The position numbers and the translations under genes are program-made. This document shows positions 45,710 through 57,050 of a stretch of DNA of 64,000 bases, in pieces. The notes under the pieces were generated by a model. That model worked only from the letters and a program-made list of their open reading frames with translations, was not told the DNA's origin and did no database searches. The DNA is from Phymatolithon calcareum. Lineage: Eukaryota; Rhodophyta; Florideophyceae; Hapalidiales. Numbering within the stretch: the first letter of the stretch is position 1; every line of letters begins with the position of its first letter. The stretch lies in NCBI GenBank assembly GCA_977006965.1, contig OZ345384.1, positions 310,001-374,000 of the forward strand, given 5' to 3'.

Positions 45710-47292
45710 CACTCCCCGAAATTAATATAGCGCCACTTTGGCAAACCGTCAGGGGCACGCGCATGGCGGGAATCGCGTTAAAGGACCGGTGGTCCTTTAA
45801 TCGTCTACTCATTGCTCTACGTACTAGCCCAAATATGGCTCGCTAGGTTTTTGGTAACTCGCAGTGTACGCCAAAATGTATGATAGCCTCATTTTTTTCC
45901 CGCGCAGCAGTTTGGCCCCGGAAAACTTTATGCATCCGCCAAGCGGAAGTATATTGGATTCATGGCGCGCTCGGCGCCCTGTGGCCTTATTTATACCCAT
46001 GGAGACGTACCCACGTACGCTGTTCGAGTCACGCAGCCCCCAACCATGGGTCGCGGACTGTCTTTGACGAAGGAGGAGGAGGCGGTGATCCGGGCTCTCG
46101 ACTCCAATGGCTTGAGCAGGAGGGCCATTGCGTTGCAAGTGAAACGGTCCCGAAAAGCCGTCTCGAACGTTTTGAACAAGCTCCCTGGCCAATCTCGACG
46201 GAAAAAGGCGGGGAGGCCCCGAAAGCTGTCTGGTCAGGATACTCGGGCAGTCATTCGGAAGGCTTGTGTTTCAAGTATGACGGCTCGGCAGCTCCGAGAC
46301 ATGTACGATTTACCCGTCGGAGTGCGACGCGTGCAACAAGTACTTAAAGATACTAAGTACTTGGAGTTTAGGCGCATGAAACGGGCTCCAAGCCTTACCC
46401 CTTGGCACAAGGATCAGCGTGACGAGTGGGCCCGCGTTCGTCTTCGCCTTCCCCGCGGGCAGTGGACCAGGACAATCTTTTCTGATGAGAAGCGATTCTT
46501 TTTGGATGGTCCAGACGGTTTTGGGTACTATTGGGCCGACAAAAGGGTCCCTGAAGCATACTTTTCCCGTCGGCAGCAAGGGGGGGAGGGGTTATGGTCT
46601 GGGGCTGTTTTTCGTGGCGCGGAAAGCCCGAACTGGTAGTCGTACCCAACACAATGAATGCGCAAAGGTACGTGCAGCTGCTTCAGAATCATCTGGAACC
46701 GTTTGCGGAATTGCGCTACAGTGGGGACTGGAGTTTCCAGCAGGATAACGCGCCGGCGCACAAAGCGAAGTACACAGATGAGTACTTCTTTGAAGCAGGG
46801 ATCAGCCTTATGGATTGGCCATCGCGTAGTCCCGATCTGAACCCAATAGAGAACCTGTGGGGCATCGTTGCGCGTGATGTTTACAAGGATTGTCGTCAGT
46901 TTGAGTACGAGGACGACCTCATCGAAGCGATTCAAGCATCCTGGGATCGTATTGGACTGGAAACGCTGCATAAGTTGATTGGATCGATGCCGGACCGGTG
47001 CATGAAGGTTATCGAGAAGCGCGGTGGGTCTACTGGCTACTGAGCGTTGTTTTTTGGTGCGATAGGCTGAGAAAGATAAAGGTGGCTCTAACTTACTGCG
47101 GACGTAAAAAATGCGCTATTCAAGCAAACTTGGTTTCCTGTTTGACTCCATGGGGGTTCACTAAATTAGGTTAGTCATTGCGTTGAAAAAGAAGGTTATA
47201 CATGCAGTGCGACAAAAATAGTGGCGCCAGGAGTCACCATGGCTACAAGAGAGAACTCATGCCAAGTGGCGCTATATTAATTTCGGGGAGTG
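45710..47292 (+). mobile_element. Tc1-type DNA transposon (DD34E), nearly intact
   Basis: The inverted ends are CACTCCCCGAAATTAATATA and its complement; the identity continues through GCGCCACTT. TA flanks both sides (45708-45709, 47293-47294). Removing the element and one TA restores the LINE-B reading frame across the site (IQVY then KTLIQP), which proves a clean TA-targeted insertion into that LINE. It contains one transposase gene. Confidence 0.95.
46046..47043 (+). pseudogene. Tc1 transposase, one-base frameshift in a G run
   Basis: The likely start is ATG 46046 (CCAACCATGG context; MGRGLSLTKEEE). Two helix-turn-helix units follow (GLSRRAIALQVKRSRKAVSNVL; TARQLRDMYDLPVGVRRVQQVL) around GRPRKLS, then the catalytic core FSDEKRFF (first Asp), WSFQQDNAPAHKAK (second Asp) and SPDLNPIENLW (Glu). 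There are 34 residues between the second Asp and the Glu, so it is DD34E, the Tc1 signature. The run of seven G at 46580-46586 is one short: the frame is lost there and resumes as MVWGCFSW. Otherwise all motifs are present over about 332 residues, so this is a very young copy or the G run is a sequencing error. Confidence 0.92.
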
Positions 47293-47716
47293 TACAAGAC
47301 CCTCATCCAGCCACGGTGGGAGTATGTAATGCACCTAACACCCTGGACACAAGACGTACAGAACGCTATCAAGGAAGTGGAGCAAACGTTCTTCGGACAA
47401 ATATTTGGACCGCTATCAAGAGGAAAGACCGACAGGCTCCGTCTGCTATGTCGAATACAAGATCCCAAGCAACGGCGAGAAATACCAGCCTTTAATAATC
47501 TAAGAAGAACAGTGATGAAGGAAAAGAAGAACTTAGAAGATCCTATCGAAAGCAGAAACACCCAAGAGATGCAAGCTACAAGAAACGATTTTGCAGCACT
47601 GGAAACCAGAGAACCAATTCATGAAGCTGGAATATACCTCAAAAGAAACCAGTCCGCCGAAGGCCTTCGAGCAAAATTCTTGACACCTGACGGCGATCGC
47701 CTGGAGTCGAAGAGGA

Positions 47717-48146
47717 AGAAGAAGAAGAAGTGTAAGTTTTTTATTTAAAAGTTACCAACGCATCTGCAGACGCTTGGGGCAACTTTGCGAAGGCCATTGG
47801 GCCAAAAACAGGGTTTATCGTTCTTGTATGTTAGCGTGGTCGATTTCGACACGATCTGGCGGAAATATCAAAACCTACCTCTGGCTTAGAGCCTCGAGGG
47901 GGAAAAATATTCCACTGTCTTGAGTCGCGGGTTTCAGGTTTCGAGAGTGGCCTTGGCCGCCTGATACATGGCAAGTATTTCGTCGAGTGCCCTCCTTGTA
48001 AAAGCACTTTCTTCATATGATAGCTTGTCTTTTGATAGGCCTGACCTTGAGATCTTCGATAGCATCCTTTCCAGTTTGTCCAGTTCGGTCTATGAGCTCG
48101 GAGGTGCTCATCGGCGGGAACATTCCAAATGCCCATTTGATGGCCA
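47717..48146 (-). mobile_element. LINE family D 3' end (430 bp) inside LINE-B2
   Basis: It is bounded by the duplication GGAGTCGAAGAGGA (47703-47716 and 48147-48160). Read on the minus strand it encodes the end of an ORF2 (LDKLERMLSKI, SYEESAFTRRALDEILAMYQ, then stop), clearly related to the family B C-terminus. About 230 bases of 3' sequence follow, ending TTTTAAATAAAAAACTTACAC and a TTC repeat. This longest copy shows that the shorter family D inserts are LINE tails and not SINEs. Confidence 0.9.
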
Positions 48147-48674
48147 GGAGTCGAAGAGGAAAAGAAAGATCCCATACGACAAGCCAAGAAAGCTAACAGG
48201 AATCCTCAAGCTCCCAAAATCGAAACACAGGCAATTGGAGGTCCAGTATGCCTATGGAAGATTTCCCCAGGTGTCTACAACGATGATGGCGGAAAAATTC
48301 GGAAACAGAGTCAGACAACACATGGAGACCCTGGACCGAAACTTATCGGGGTACGAACTAGAAGGAGAATAAAGGGGGGCAACCGAGAAAGCATTAGATG
48401 AGCTCTTGCTTTTTAGCAAAAACCCCATCGAGAGTATGCAAAATGAAGAAGGCCTGTGGTGAAGGCAAGAGATCAGGATACGAAATGTGATGGGACAGGC
48501 CACGGCGAACAGTTCCAACTGAGATGGGATTATTAGAGATCCGAATTTTTTTCCGTCTGACTTTCTGGCGGTGCGTTTTTTGCATGAGCTACACATAGGG
48601 AGATAGCAACTGAGGAAGCCTTGCCCGTATCATCGGAAGTCTGTGGGGCTTTTAAATAAACTTTGATTAAAAAA

Positions 48675-49620
48675 ATTGCACGCGTTTACGCTCAATAAGT
48701 CAATGAAGCTTCATATCGCGCACCGAAAGGGAAAGCAGTAGGTCCCGCTGGAGTGGCAGTGGAAATGCTACACGCGAACAAGGAAGCCGGCCTAGAAAAA
48801 CTACTAGCACTTTGGGAAACATGTGGGAAGCTCAAATTTCTTCCGCGAGCATGGCGGCAAGCAACTTTGATTCCGTTATGCAAGAAGGGCCCAGCTCATG
48901 TGGCGTCAAACTACAGGCCTATATCTCTATAAGCCAAGCCAGGAAAATTTTTGACTCAGCACTAGACTCATACATAAGGCATCATTATCGTTACTCTTCA
49001 AGAGAGGCCTTGGGAGCTTTTAAAATAAATCAACACATATCCCCGATCATTATCGCTTCAATAAGGCCCAGCTTGGATTCCGAAAAGACAAGAGCACATA
49101 CCTTGCGATACTGAGGGAGAAGACAAACATGAGGAATGGCCATCCTTTCGTGGCCGTTCTTGACCTTACCGCAGCATATGACAGTGTTCCAAGAGACATC
49201 CTGATAAAAAAGCTTAAGGAAAAATTGCTTGAAGATATAACAAAGAAATTGGCGTATCTCCTGAAATCTTCGTGAGGTCACATCGGCAGGCGATGAGACA
49301 AGAACGTGGTGCATTGTCGATCGGGGAGTCCCTCAGGGATCTCCACTCAGCCTGTGTCTCTACAACTTATTCATGGACACATTTGCTGAGGAGGTTTCCA
49401 AGGTCTCTTCTAGCGTCTCAAATAGTCCAGCACAACTCTTCGCTGACGACGTGATGCTTCAGGCCAAGAATGCGAATGGTCTACATAGACTTCTTGACAT
49501 AGCGACGACTTAGTCAAACGAGAATGGCATGAAATGGAATACAAAACCAGGAAAGAGCGAGGTCCTCAAATACAGAGGGCTTCCGAAGCATCATGGACAC
49601 ATTTGCTGAGGCGGTTTCCA
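48675..49620 (+). mobile_element. LINE family A, 5'- and 3'-truncated copy (A3)
   Basis: It begins at the same point as A2 (GCGTTTACGCTCAATAAGTC), directly after the family B tail. It reads KGKAVGPAGVAVEMLHANKEAGL, then RTTNE-type RT pieces, LDLTAAYDSVPRDIL, LFADDVMLQAKN and NGMKWNTKPGKSEVLKYRGLPK. It breaks off near 49590, where a roughly 50-base copy of its own MDTFAEAV-encoding segment (from 49371) is repeated. It is interrupted by a 55-bp LINE-A tail at 48991-49045. Confidence 0.85.
48991..49045 (+). mobile_element. 55-bp LINE family A tail inside LINE-A3
   Basis: It is bounded by the 10-bp duplication ATCATTATCG (48981-48990 and 49046-49055). The insert is only the terminal part TTGGGAGCTTTTAAAATAAA with its flanks, an extreme 5' truncation. 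Confidence 0.85.
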
Positions 49621-49624
49621 AGGT

Positions 49625-51043
49625 CTCTTCTAGAGTCTCCATCTCCGAGCCGACTCGAGAACACACGAGTGTACGGTTATTGTGGTTAGCGATGGAATCC
49701 ACGAAACTCTAGAGTAGTTCCCTGCGCTACTGAGCGGACGACCTATTGCATCTTTCACTTCGATGTCCGATTAATGCAATGTGTCAGAGCTATTCGGAGA
49801 GCATGCCCCTGCAGGTCCGAGTTTTGAAGGCACAGGATTTTCTTCCTGGGTTTATCTCTCTCCAGAAAAGAGGGCGCGAAGAGCTTAAAACGGCCTTTTT
49901 GGGCGTTTTCAGTTGAGACTGGAGCCGAGAAGTTGGCATTGCTTAGTCAAGATTGGCGCCAAAGAGTACTGTAACCGTCTTTGGCGGTGCTGAGTTTTTC
50001 CCGACCGGATCTCACGACAGTAAGGCTACTATCAGATGCATCATCATAAGACTTCAATGAACGATAGCAAGTTTCGCAGTCTTAATCATAGTTTTCCTCA
50101 ACGGGTACTGGGCTAGGACGCATTTTACGAAAGAAGACGTGCTTTTCTGAACATGATTTCAGCCACACTTACCTCTTGAACCGTTCCTCTCGCTTTTTTA
50201 CATTGGAGAGGCTCCATATAGTCTGCTAAATTCTGATAGATTGGTTAATGACGCCTTCTTGGTGAGTATGGATGCACTGACCAGTCGGAGAGAATCTTCT
50301 TCTTGCCACACTGTGAAGCATGATCTTCTCTTTGAACTTTGAATTTTCGTCGATAACGGAAAACGCAGTGCCTTCATGGTGCAAGTCCCGATACTCCTCA
50401 GAAAGAACACAAGCCCGCCTTTCCGAGCATGTCGAGAACGAGCTTTTGCGCATTTGTTTAACTCTCTCGTACTGCACATCCATTTCTGGACAAATCTGTC
50501 CTGTTTGGGTCATTCTTATTTTGTGAATACTTTTTGCAGATTTTCTTGTTAAAATAATTCAATGGTAGTCCATTTCGGGTCTTAAAATCCACCTTTCGGG
50601 GCATTGATCGCTGTTACCGAGCCCCAGCACCATTTTAATCTGCGTTCGTCGTACCATTAGGGTCTTAGAAATGTTATGTGTGCAGTTTTTCAGAGCATGA
50701 GTAAGTTTTGTTGAATTTATACTGTAGAGAGTGACGTACACAGGAAGGAAGCAGTTCAGAAGCTTTACCATCAGAATCACAGAGGGCGCATACATTTTGA
50801 CATCATCAAGTTCTCGGATTGGGCGTCCGCTGCAAGGGAAGCACAGAGATGGATGGCTCTGAAGAGCCCTTTCGGATCCAGCAGGCTCTAAACGGAAAGA
50901 CCGGATGTGGCCTGGAAAAGCATTGGAGGATTGCTTGAGATCCTTGAGATTCCCTTCAGCGGGAAGTCTTTCCTGCAAGAAAGACCGTCTAAAACGGTGG
51001 GCAGAAACACAATTTTCTGCGGACGGGACAGCTTTAGAAGAAG
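49625..51043. other. No confident gene; possible piggyBac flank
   Basis: Minus-strand frames at 50513-50226 (ATG-initiated, 95 codons, MTQTGQICPEMD) and 50978-50559 look partly protein-like, but I recognise neither. Terminal repeats of the downstream piggyBac element were searched for by eye (TTAA followed by CCC) and not found. Confidence 0.3.
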
Positions 51044-53064
51044 ATGTTCGCTCTCAGAGAGTTGAAGAAGCGTGGCCGAAAAAGAAAGTCTCCAGACACA
51101 CCAGACAGAGCAGACCATGAGCAGACTCGGGGTATCAGTAACCAGCCCGTGGAAGGACATCAAACATCATTACCAGATTCAAATGTGACTTTGGTTACTC
51201 GAAATGCTTCGTCTCCAGAGACACCTGACAGTGGAGACCATGAGAAGACTCGAGGTATCAGCACCCAACAACTAGAAGGACATGAACCAGATTCAAATAT
51301 GGCTCTGGTTACTCGGAGTCCTTCGCCAGAAGCAAGTGACTCTGATGACGAGAGTGGAACGGAGTATATCGTACTCCAAGAGGGAAAGGAGGATGAAGAG
51401 ACTGCAGACTCAGAGGATCAAAGAGATGAGATTTTGACATTGCACTCAGCACTTGTCATCACTGGGGAGGAAATGACCGGCATAAGGATACCACCCGCGA
51501 ACTATATCGGCCCTAAGGAAGGAAGCATCATCGCTGAGCATTTTTCCTCCCGAAGAAAACTGCACCCCATTGACATTTTTGAAATGGTCTTTACAGAGGA
51601 TATTCTTGCGAGGATTCGGCTCGCTTCGAACAGATACGGTCAGATCAAGAACGTTCGCCTACCTCTTGATGCAGAACAAAGGGCCCTCAATGCCCTTGAA
51701 AACGGTGTGCCAAGCTCCAGGCTCCCAAAATTCAATCGGGGGTCGTTTCAGGAAATTAGCGCAAAGGATCTGAGGGCGTACATCGGCATTCTGTTTTTTC
51801 TAGTCTAGCAAGATTCCTCCTACCCAGAGATAGCTTATGGACGACAAGAATGGGCTCTATCCTAACGCTTTGTCAGCCTCAAGTGTAATGTCCAGAACCC
51901 GATTTAATGAGATAACCCAGTGTTTGCACTTTGTTGATACTCCGCAAAAAGAGGACCCTCTCAGCAAAATCTGATGGTTAGTTGATCAAGTGCAAATCAA
52001 TTGGCAAAAACTGTACAGGTTGAGACGGAACATCTCATTTGACGAAATAATGGTCCCGTGCAAGGGAAGAATTTCCTTCAGACAGTATATGCCTATGAAG
52101 CCTGTCAAATATGGGATAAAATTATGGGGAGTGTCATGTCCTATAACGGGGTATACTGGAAAGAAGCAAGGTGTTTCGCAGCCCATCTCCCATACTGTGA
52201 TTCAGGTGTTGGGTCCGTTTCTGGGAGCAGGAAGGACAGTGACGATGGACAACTACTTCACGAGCCTGGATCTAGCACGAATTCTGCCCCTCAGAGACAC
52301 TTGTATCTTTGGAACAATGAGGGTCAATCGAATTCCAAAACTGCTTCGGCTGGATAAGCGTGCCGAAAAAGGTGCTATGATCGTCGGAAAGATACGGCAA
52401 GGACCCATTGGAATAGTGGGATGGATGGACAAGAAGCCAGTGAATTTCATCACCACTGCTCATGACGATCTCAATGAAGTTTTTTTAGTTTCGCGAAGAC
52501 GAAACGTAAAGGAAAGGTCTGAGCAAAACGTTTCAACTAATGATCAGGGGTAAAGAATTCGGAGACTTCCTCGCGTTTGTCTGGAATATAATGAGTGCAA
52601 CGGCGGAGTTGATCTCACAGATCAGCTTCGATCGTACTATCATTACGAGAGGCGCAATCAGAAGTGGAAAAATGAAATTTCACATTTCTCTTCGAGCAAA
52701 CTATCGTGGACTGCGCTATTCCACTACCGTTCCACAAAGCTGAGAAGCCTACACTTATTGAGTTTCGGGAGAAAGTTTTGGCATCACTTTGCCACCTCAA
52801 GCTACATCCGGGAGCCGGTTCACTGTCGTCCAAAAGGCCGCATGTGCCAAACGAAAAAATAGGCACATCGAAAAGCAGGGCGTTCATCAGCTTGCCAAGG
52901 TTGACGACGTTGATGGATTACCCGTGCGGCCCTATTGTTCATTTCCTGGATGTAGATGCAGAACACGGTACGAATGTCTTGATTGTAGGATACCTTTATG
53001 TTTCGGGGATTTGGGAAGCTGCTATAGCCTACATGCCGCGGAGGAAAGGATTTAGACACCGATA
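51044..53064 (+). pseudogene. piggyBac-type transposase, broken
   Basis: The N-terminal part (51044-51808) is acidic and holds a roughly 40-residue tandem duplication (two units each with TRGIS and DSN.ALVTR-like strings). The core follows after a frameshift near 51810: RTRFNEITQCLHF, then KIxWL with TGA 51973, then ISFDEIMVPCKGRISFRQYM (first Asp, 52041), TVTMDNYFTSLDLA (second Asp, 52248) and GWMDKKPVNF (third Asp, 52428). All three catalytic aspartates are kept. The C-terminal cysteine-rich domain (CRCRTRYECLDCRIPLCFGD, about 52940-53040) would bind the element ends. Several frameshifts after 52540 inactivate it. Target TTAA sites and terminal repeats were not identified. Confidence 0.88.
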
Positions 53065-53779
53065 AAGACCCAGACTATGGAATTGTTTCTATCTCTGATT
53101 TGTCAAGAGTGCGCATTATCGCATTGTCCACTATCTAAGACTCATGGAAGTTGGAATCTTTCCAGTTGTACGCTCATAGGGCACTATTGATCTCCGGTGA
53201 TATCCCGTTGCGCAATCCTTCATCTATACGGCGAGAATAACCCATGGGACGAGCTAATATGTACCGTACCTTCCAGTCGAATTCGTGAAGCTCTCTCTCC
53301 GGACCAACTTCTGCGATACGTATTCGTCTGCTCCATGAAACGACTCTAGTTTTTATTGGTTGAGAAGTGTCAAGAGCAAAACAAAGTCCTCTATTGATCC
53401 TCCCATTCCTCCATCTGCGACTGCCTTCATAATATACATTCCTATCTGCATGGCGACCGATCGTGAATGCTCAGTGTGAAGGCAATAAGCGCTCACATGG
53501 CTCTCTCGTAGTCTGCCAAAGCTCCTCCCATCATGAAATCACATTTCCCATCCAGGCCGCAATGCCTAATAGTCAGATTGTAGCTCATTTGGTACACAGA
53601 TGAAGCGCAAAGGACACACAGGCCGAAAAGCTCAGTTTAGGGGCCAAATTCGAATGTTTTGCTCGATGAAGAACTGCCCGTGTCTTTTTTCAGCCGATTT
53701 TGTGAAAAAGAAAAAAACGGGTCCAGACACTGTGCTTAAGAAGACATCCACCTTGAAATAATATCCGAACGCGCAACTG
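53065..53779. other. No gene recognised
   Basis: No frame with recognisable motifs. It lies between the piggyBac end and the 3' end of the minus-strand pseudogene. Confidence 0.3.
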
Positions 53780-56150
53780 CTAACTGTCAACATCATCTGA
53801 ACGAATAGGCATATTTGGAACCGAAAATCTCGGCTTTGCTTGTAGCTTCGCGAGAAAATGATTAACTATCGCACTCACGACATCGGTGACGTCCCCTATT
53901 TCCTCATTCAGAAGACCATCAAGCACCGTTTTCATAGCGGTATTTTCTGATATCAGATTCCGATCGACCAGGAGAGACCCATCCAAAAAGCTGTCATTCA
54001 GAACGCGAAAAATGCGATCTCGAATGCTTGAAAGCACTCTCATCCGAGAGTCATCGAATCGGACAATGAACGTAGCCCACAACGCTGCAATTTCGATCAG
54101 CTCAAGAGTCGACACCCACTCCGCCGTCAGTTCAACATCCTTCAGCTCGCTCGGCGTCTTTTTGGTCATCTCTGCGCACGAGTTTTCTTCTTCGGGCACT
54201 TCAACCACGTCAGAAGATATCGGATCAGAACGAATTGATTGGTTTTCAACGTTAGAATCACCTGCACGATTGCACTTTGAAACATCCCAAACCGTTCGAT
54301 TGCTAACATCTTCCACGACAACTGCTGTAGTAGCGGATAAATGATCAATAAAACGCTCGCGCAACTGCTCTGCGTTCTGACCGCACGAGGATACCGCTTC
54401 TTCCAGACGAAGAAATTCCTCTCGATCCATAATCGCAGTACGCTCGGGACACAACGCATCGACAGCTCTTCCTAATACCCGATCTCTCAGTGACGACATC
54501 CCGCCTTTCGCAATCCTCGCTCCTAATCTAAACGCATTATCTGCAACATCCTTGATTGACAGACCCTCTATGATATTTGCACCGGCTGATATCACCCCAG
54601 CGGATATACCCCCAACAAGCGGAATGACTTGAAGTGCGATGCCAATGCACTGAGAGTACATTTTATACTTTCGATACCGCTCATAAGACTTGCGAAGAGC
54701 TTCGAATTGGTTTTCATTCTGCCAGACTCTTTCAATGATTCGGATACTCGCTTGTTGCATTGACCGGACCTCCTCCTTCAGAACTTTCTTGAGATGCAGA
54801 GCGGCGAGAGCTGCTTCAATTCCTTCTGTCAAACCCATTTGATTGGCCTCCTCCAGGTATCGTGCCGCGATCAAATGATCTTCTGCACTTGTCAGATCGA
54901 TGTCTGTATCAGCGAGATACAGATTCTTGAACGGGTGTGAAATACTGTCTTCATGCTTGGGTGAATTCTTGGCCTCTTTGTTCTGCACAGCGAGAGCAAG
55001 AAGTTGATGGGAGCTGCACCACCCTGCAAATGACTACCTGCACGGAGAATACGTAATGAGGGCACTGCAAAATCGCTTGGAGAAAAGAATCCAGCCTGGC
55101 TGTTGACAAGAGCAGCTTGTAAAGGAGGGAGAGGAAGAACTGCAGATTGCGAAATGTTGTTTGCGATCATAACTTCGTTCGCGAAATCTTGTGGTAGCCG
55201 GCAGGTCAGAACGGTTCCACGATGCGTATCAACAATCAACTGGGGCTCATTACTGGTTGAAACGTTGATAAGCTATACGTCTTCCTCAAAATCCATGCCC
55301 CACAGGACGGTTCCTTTTCAAATATCGAGAACCGTTACCGCTTCGCATGAATACAAAAAAAGCAACCATTCGCTGTTGACGTACAGAAATCCTGGACATG
55401 ATACAGGAGATGAGATTGATCAAATGAAATCAAAAGTAAAGACTTTATTTGCACTATATACTTTCATATTTTGACAATCCCACTCACGAACAAATATGTG
55501 CTTTTCGTCTAACAACGCATTTCCAACCAAAAATCCGAATTGCAGGACTTGCAATCGGCGAATTTCCAGAATCCACACTCCATACTTAGGTAGATCTACC
55601 GGGACACCCTGTGACAAATCGGTGTCCGCAAAGAGAAGCTTCGGAGAATATATCACTGAATGAGTTACAAACGGCAACAACTTTGACAGAATTAGTAACA
55701 ATCTCCTTATGTCCATCGATTGTGGAGTCTATTTCTAGCCCAAGCAAAACAGCCTTCAATCTGTCACCCTTCATTCTTCTTTTCTGCCTTCTAGTAGCCA
55801 TGAGGCGCCCATTACTTAGCGAAGAAATGGTTTGCCAATCTGATGTGTCTTCAAGTGCCTTATCTCTGATGTGCTGAAGAACCTTTCCGTTAAATAGCGA
55901 CCAAACGCAAAGTTCACTCGTATTAAGAAACGCGACTAGAGTGTCGCCGTTAAGAAGAGTTGCCTGTGGGCTCCTCGAAGTCCATGAGATGTCGACTCGA
56001 CCGCAAAGAAAACATCTTCGCACGAGACTCGTCATCAAAAGAGATACATCGCACCTAGACCGGGTGCACAATATTCGCGACTACAGAGTCGTCATGTTTG
56101 TAAATTTTGATCGTTTCAACGGCAAGAGACATTTCTTTCCGCTTTGGTTA
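53780..56150 (-). pseudogene. Beta-propeller plus helical/hydrophobic protein, decayed
   Basis: Minus-strand frames joined by indels give blade-like repeats: VETIKIYKHDDSVVANIVHP, GDTLVAFLNTSELCVWSLFN, KYGVWILEIRRLQVLQFG, EWLLFLYSCEAVTVLDI (stop), EPQLIVDTHRGTVLTCRL. These have the strand spacing and Trp/Leu pattern of a WD-like propeller. The last 402 codons (54988-53780) are open: a helical stretch, a strongly hydrophobic Gly/Ala/Ile segment (ALQVIPLVGGISAGVISAGANI) and a long helical tail. At least three frameshifts and two stops break the 5' two thirds. The open 3' frame could still be expressed as a shorter protein. I do not recognise the combination as a known family. Confidence 0.55.
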
Positions 56151-56159
56151 AAAACCGGC

Positions 56160-56523
56160 TACTCGTGACGAAGAAAAAACGTTTCGAGCTGTACTGCGCT
56201 CGGCTGCAACAGTACGGCCGAACACAGTGAAACACAAATTTGGATGTGATTTCTGACAACAAGGATACAATAAACATTCTCACTTTCTTCATATTTCTTT
56301 ACATCAAGTGCGGGTAATTAAGAAATATGTTGCAAAACTAGACCAAATCAATAGTTTTAATTATAGTCCGATCGGTTTATCATAAGCAAGAGGATGCGGG
56401 AATCGACATTTTTCTGAAATCGGCATTTTCATTCTATTTGATTGTTTCTAGTTCTGTATTGACGTCAAATGGATCAACTCACGCTCTCCCAATTTTCTGA
56501 AACCTGCATCAGTGAAATCATCC
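56160..56523. other. No gene recognised
   Basis: AT-rich spacer with AATAAA-like strings and no coding motif. Confidence 0.3.
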
Positions 56524-57050
56524 CTAAAAAATAGCTTGGAACAAAGGCTCTTCACGTGTGAGCATGAGCTGGGTGAGGCTAGCTACTGCGTGCAAACAGT
56601 ACGAGTGAAGGGAAACATGATGGCGAAATTGCGTGTTCAGAACCACGAATTTCTTGAATCGTGAATTAACAGTCTCGTGCCGCGCGCCGAGAACCGAGGC
56701 GATTTTAGCACGTGCACCAGCGTTCATCGCTGTAGTCCCTGTCGGCAATAACGGACTCCCCGGGCTGCACAGCCCATTTCAGGGTCTTTCGAAAAATAAC
56801 GAGGTCAGTGTGTGAACCACAGGGATAGGGGCCGTTAACCTAGACAATGTCACAGGAATCCAACGCGAAGCTAATTTCATAACGGACGCCTGGCCCCTTA
56901 AAGTTATGGGAGTACCACTTGGGGCTGAATGGAGAGGGCTTCTCGATCCTGCAATCGGTACCAGCAATAGCAATCTTACATTTATCAATCGACTTCCCTT
57001 CCTGTCGTTTTTCCCAAGAAATCTAAGAGACCAACAGTTAGAACAAAAAA
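56524..57050 (-). pseudogene. PIF/Harbinger-type transposase, C-terminal DDE part
   Basis: The minus-strand reading gives KIAIAGTDCRIEKPSPFSPK (first catalytic Asp), FKGPGVRYEISFALDSCDIV, a TAG where the family reads Trp, VNGPYPCGSHTDLVIF (second Asp), then SVIADRDY, RHETVNSRFKKFVVL and LHAVASLTQLMLTREEPLFQ. This is the DDE_4 (Harbinger-like) catalytic domain including its terminal HETVN...PLF block. The N-terminal domain is not found upstream, and two frame changes and one stop inactivate it. Confidence 0.85.

Larger units (their letters stand above)
45300..48674 (+). mobile_element. LINE family B (B2), interrupted by Tc1 and LINE-D
   Basis: The plus strand carries the RT thumb (EVIYLGVSLGPEGGSDTQI, ELRTLGVFRRGFSIQNCIQVY up to 45709), then after the Tc1 element the continuation (KTLIQPRWEYVMHLTPWTQD from 47295), KKNLEDPIESRNTQEMQ, SAEGLRAKFLTPDGDRLESK, then after the LINE-D insert KRKIPYDKPRKLTGILKLPK, MAEKFGNRVRQHMETL and EKALDELLLFSKN. 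The tail GGGGCTTTTAAATAAACTTTG ends near 48674. It matches B1 at high identity in inverse orientation but lacks B1's LINE-D inserts. Confidence 0.88.

Noticed and set aside
46580-46586. Programmed frameshift in the Tc1 transposase
   Set aside because: Tc1 elements do not use one; a missing G in a seven-G run is simply explained by mutation or sequencing error.
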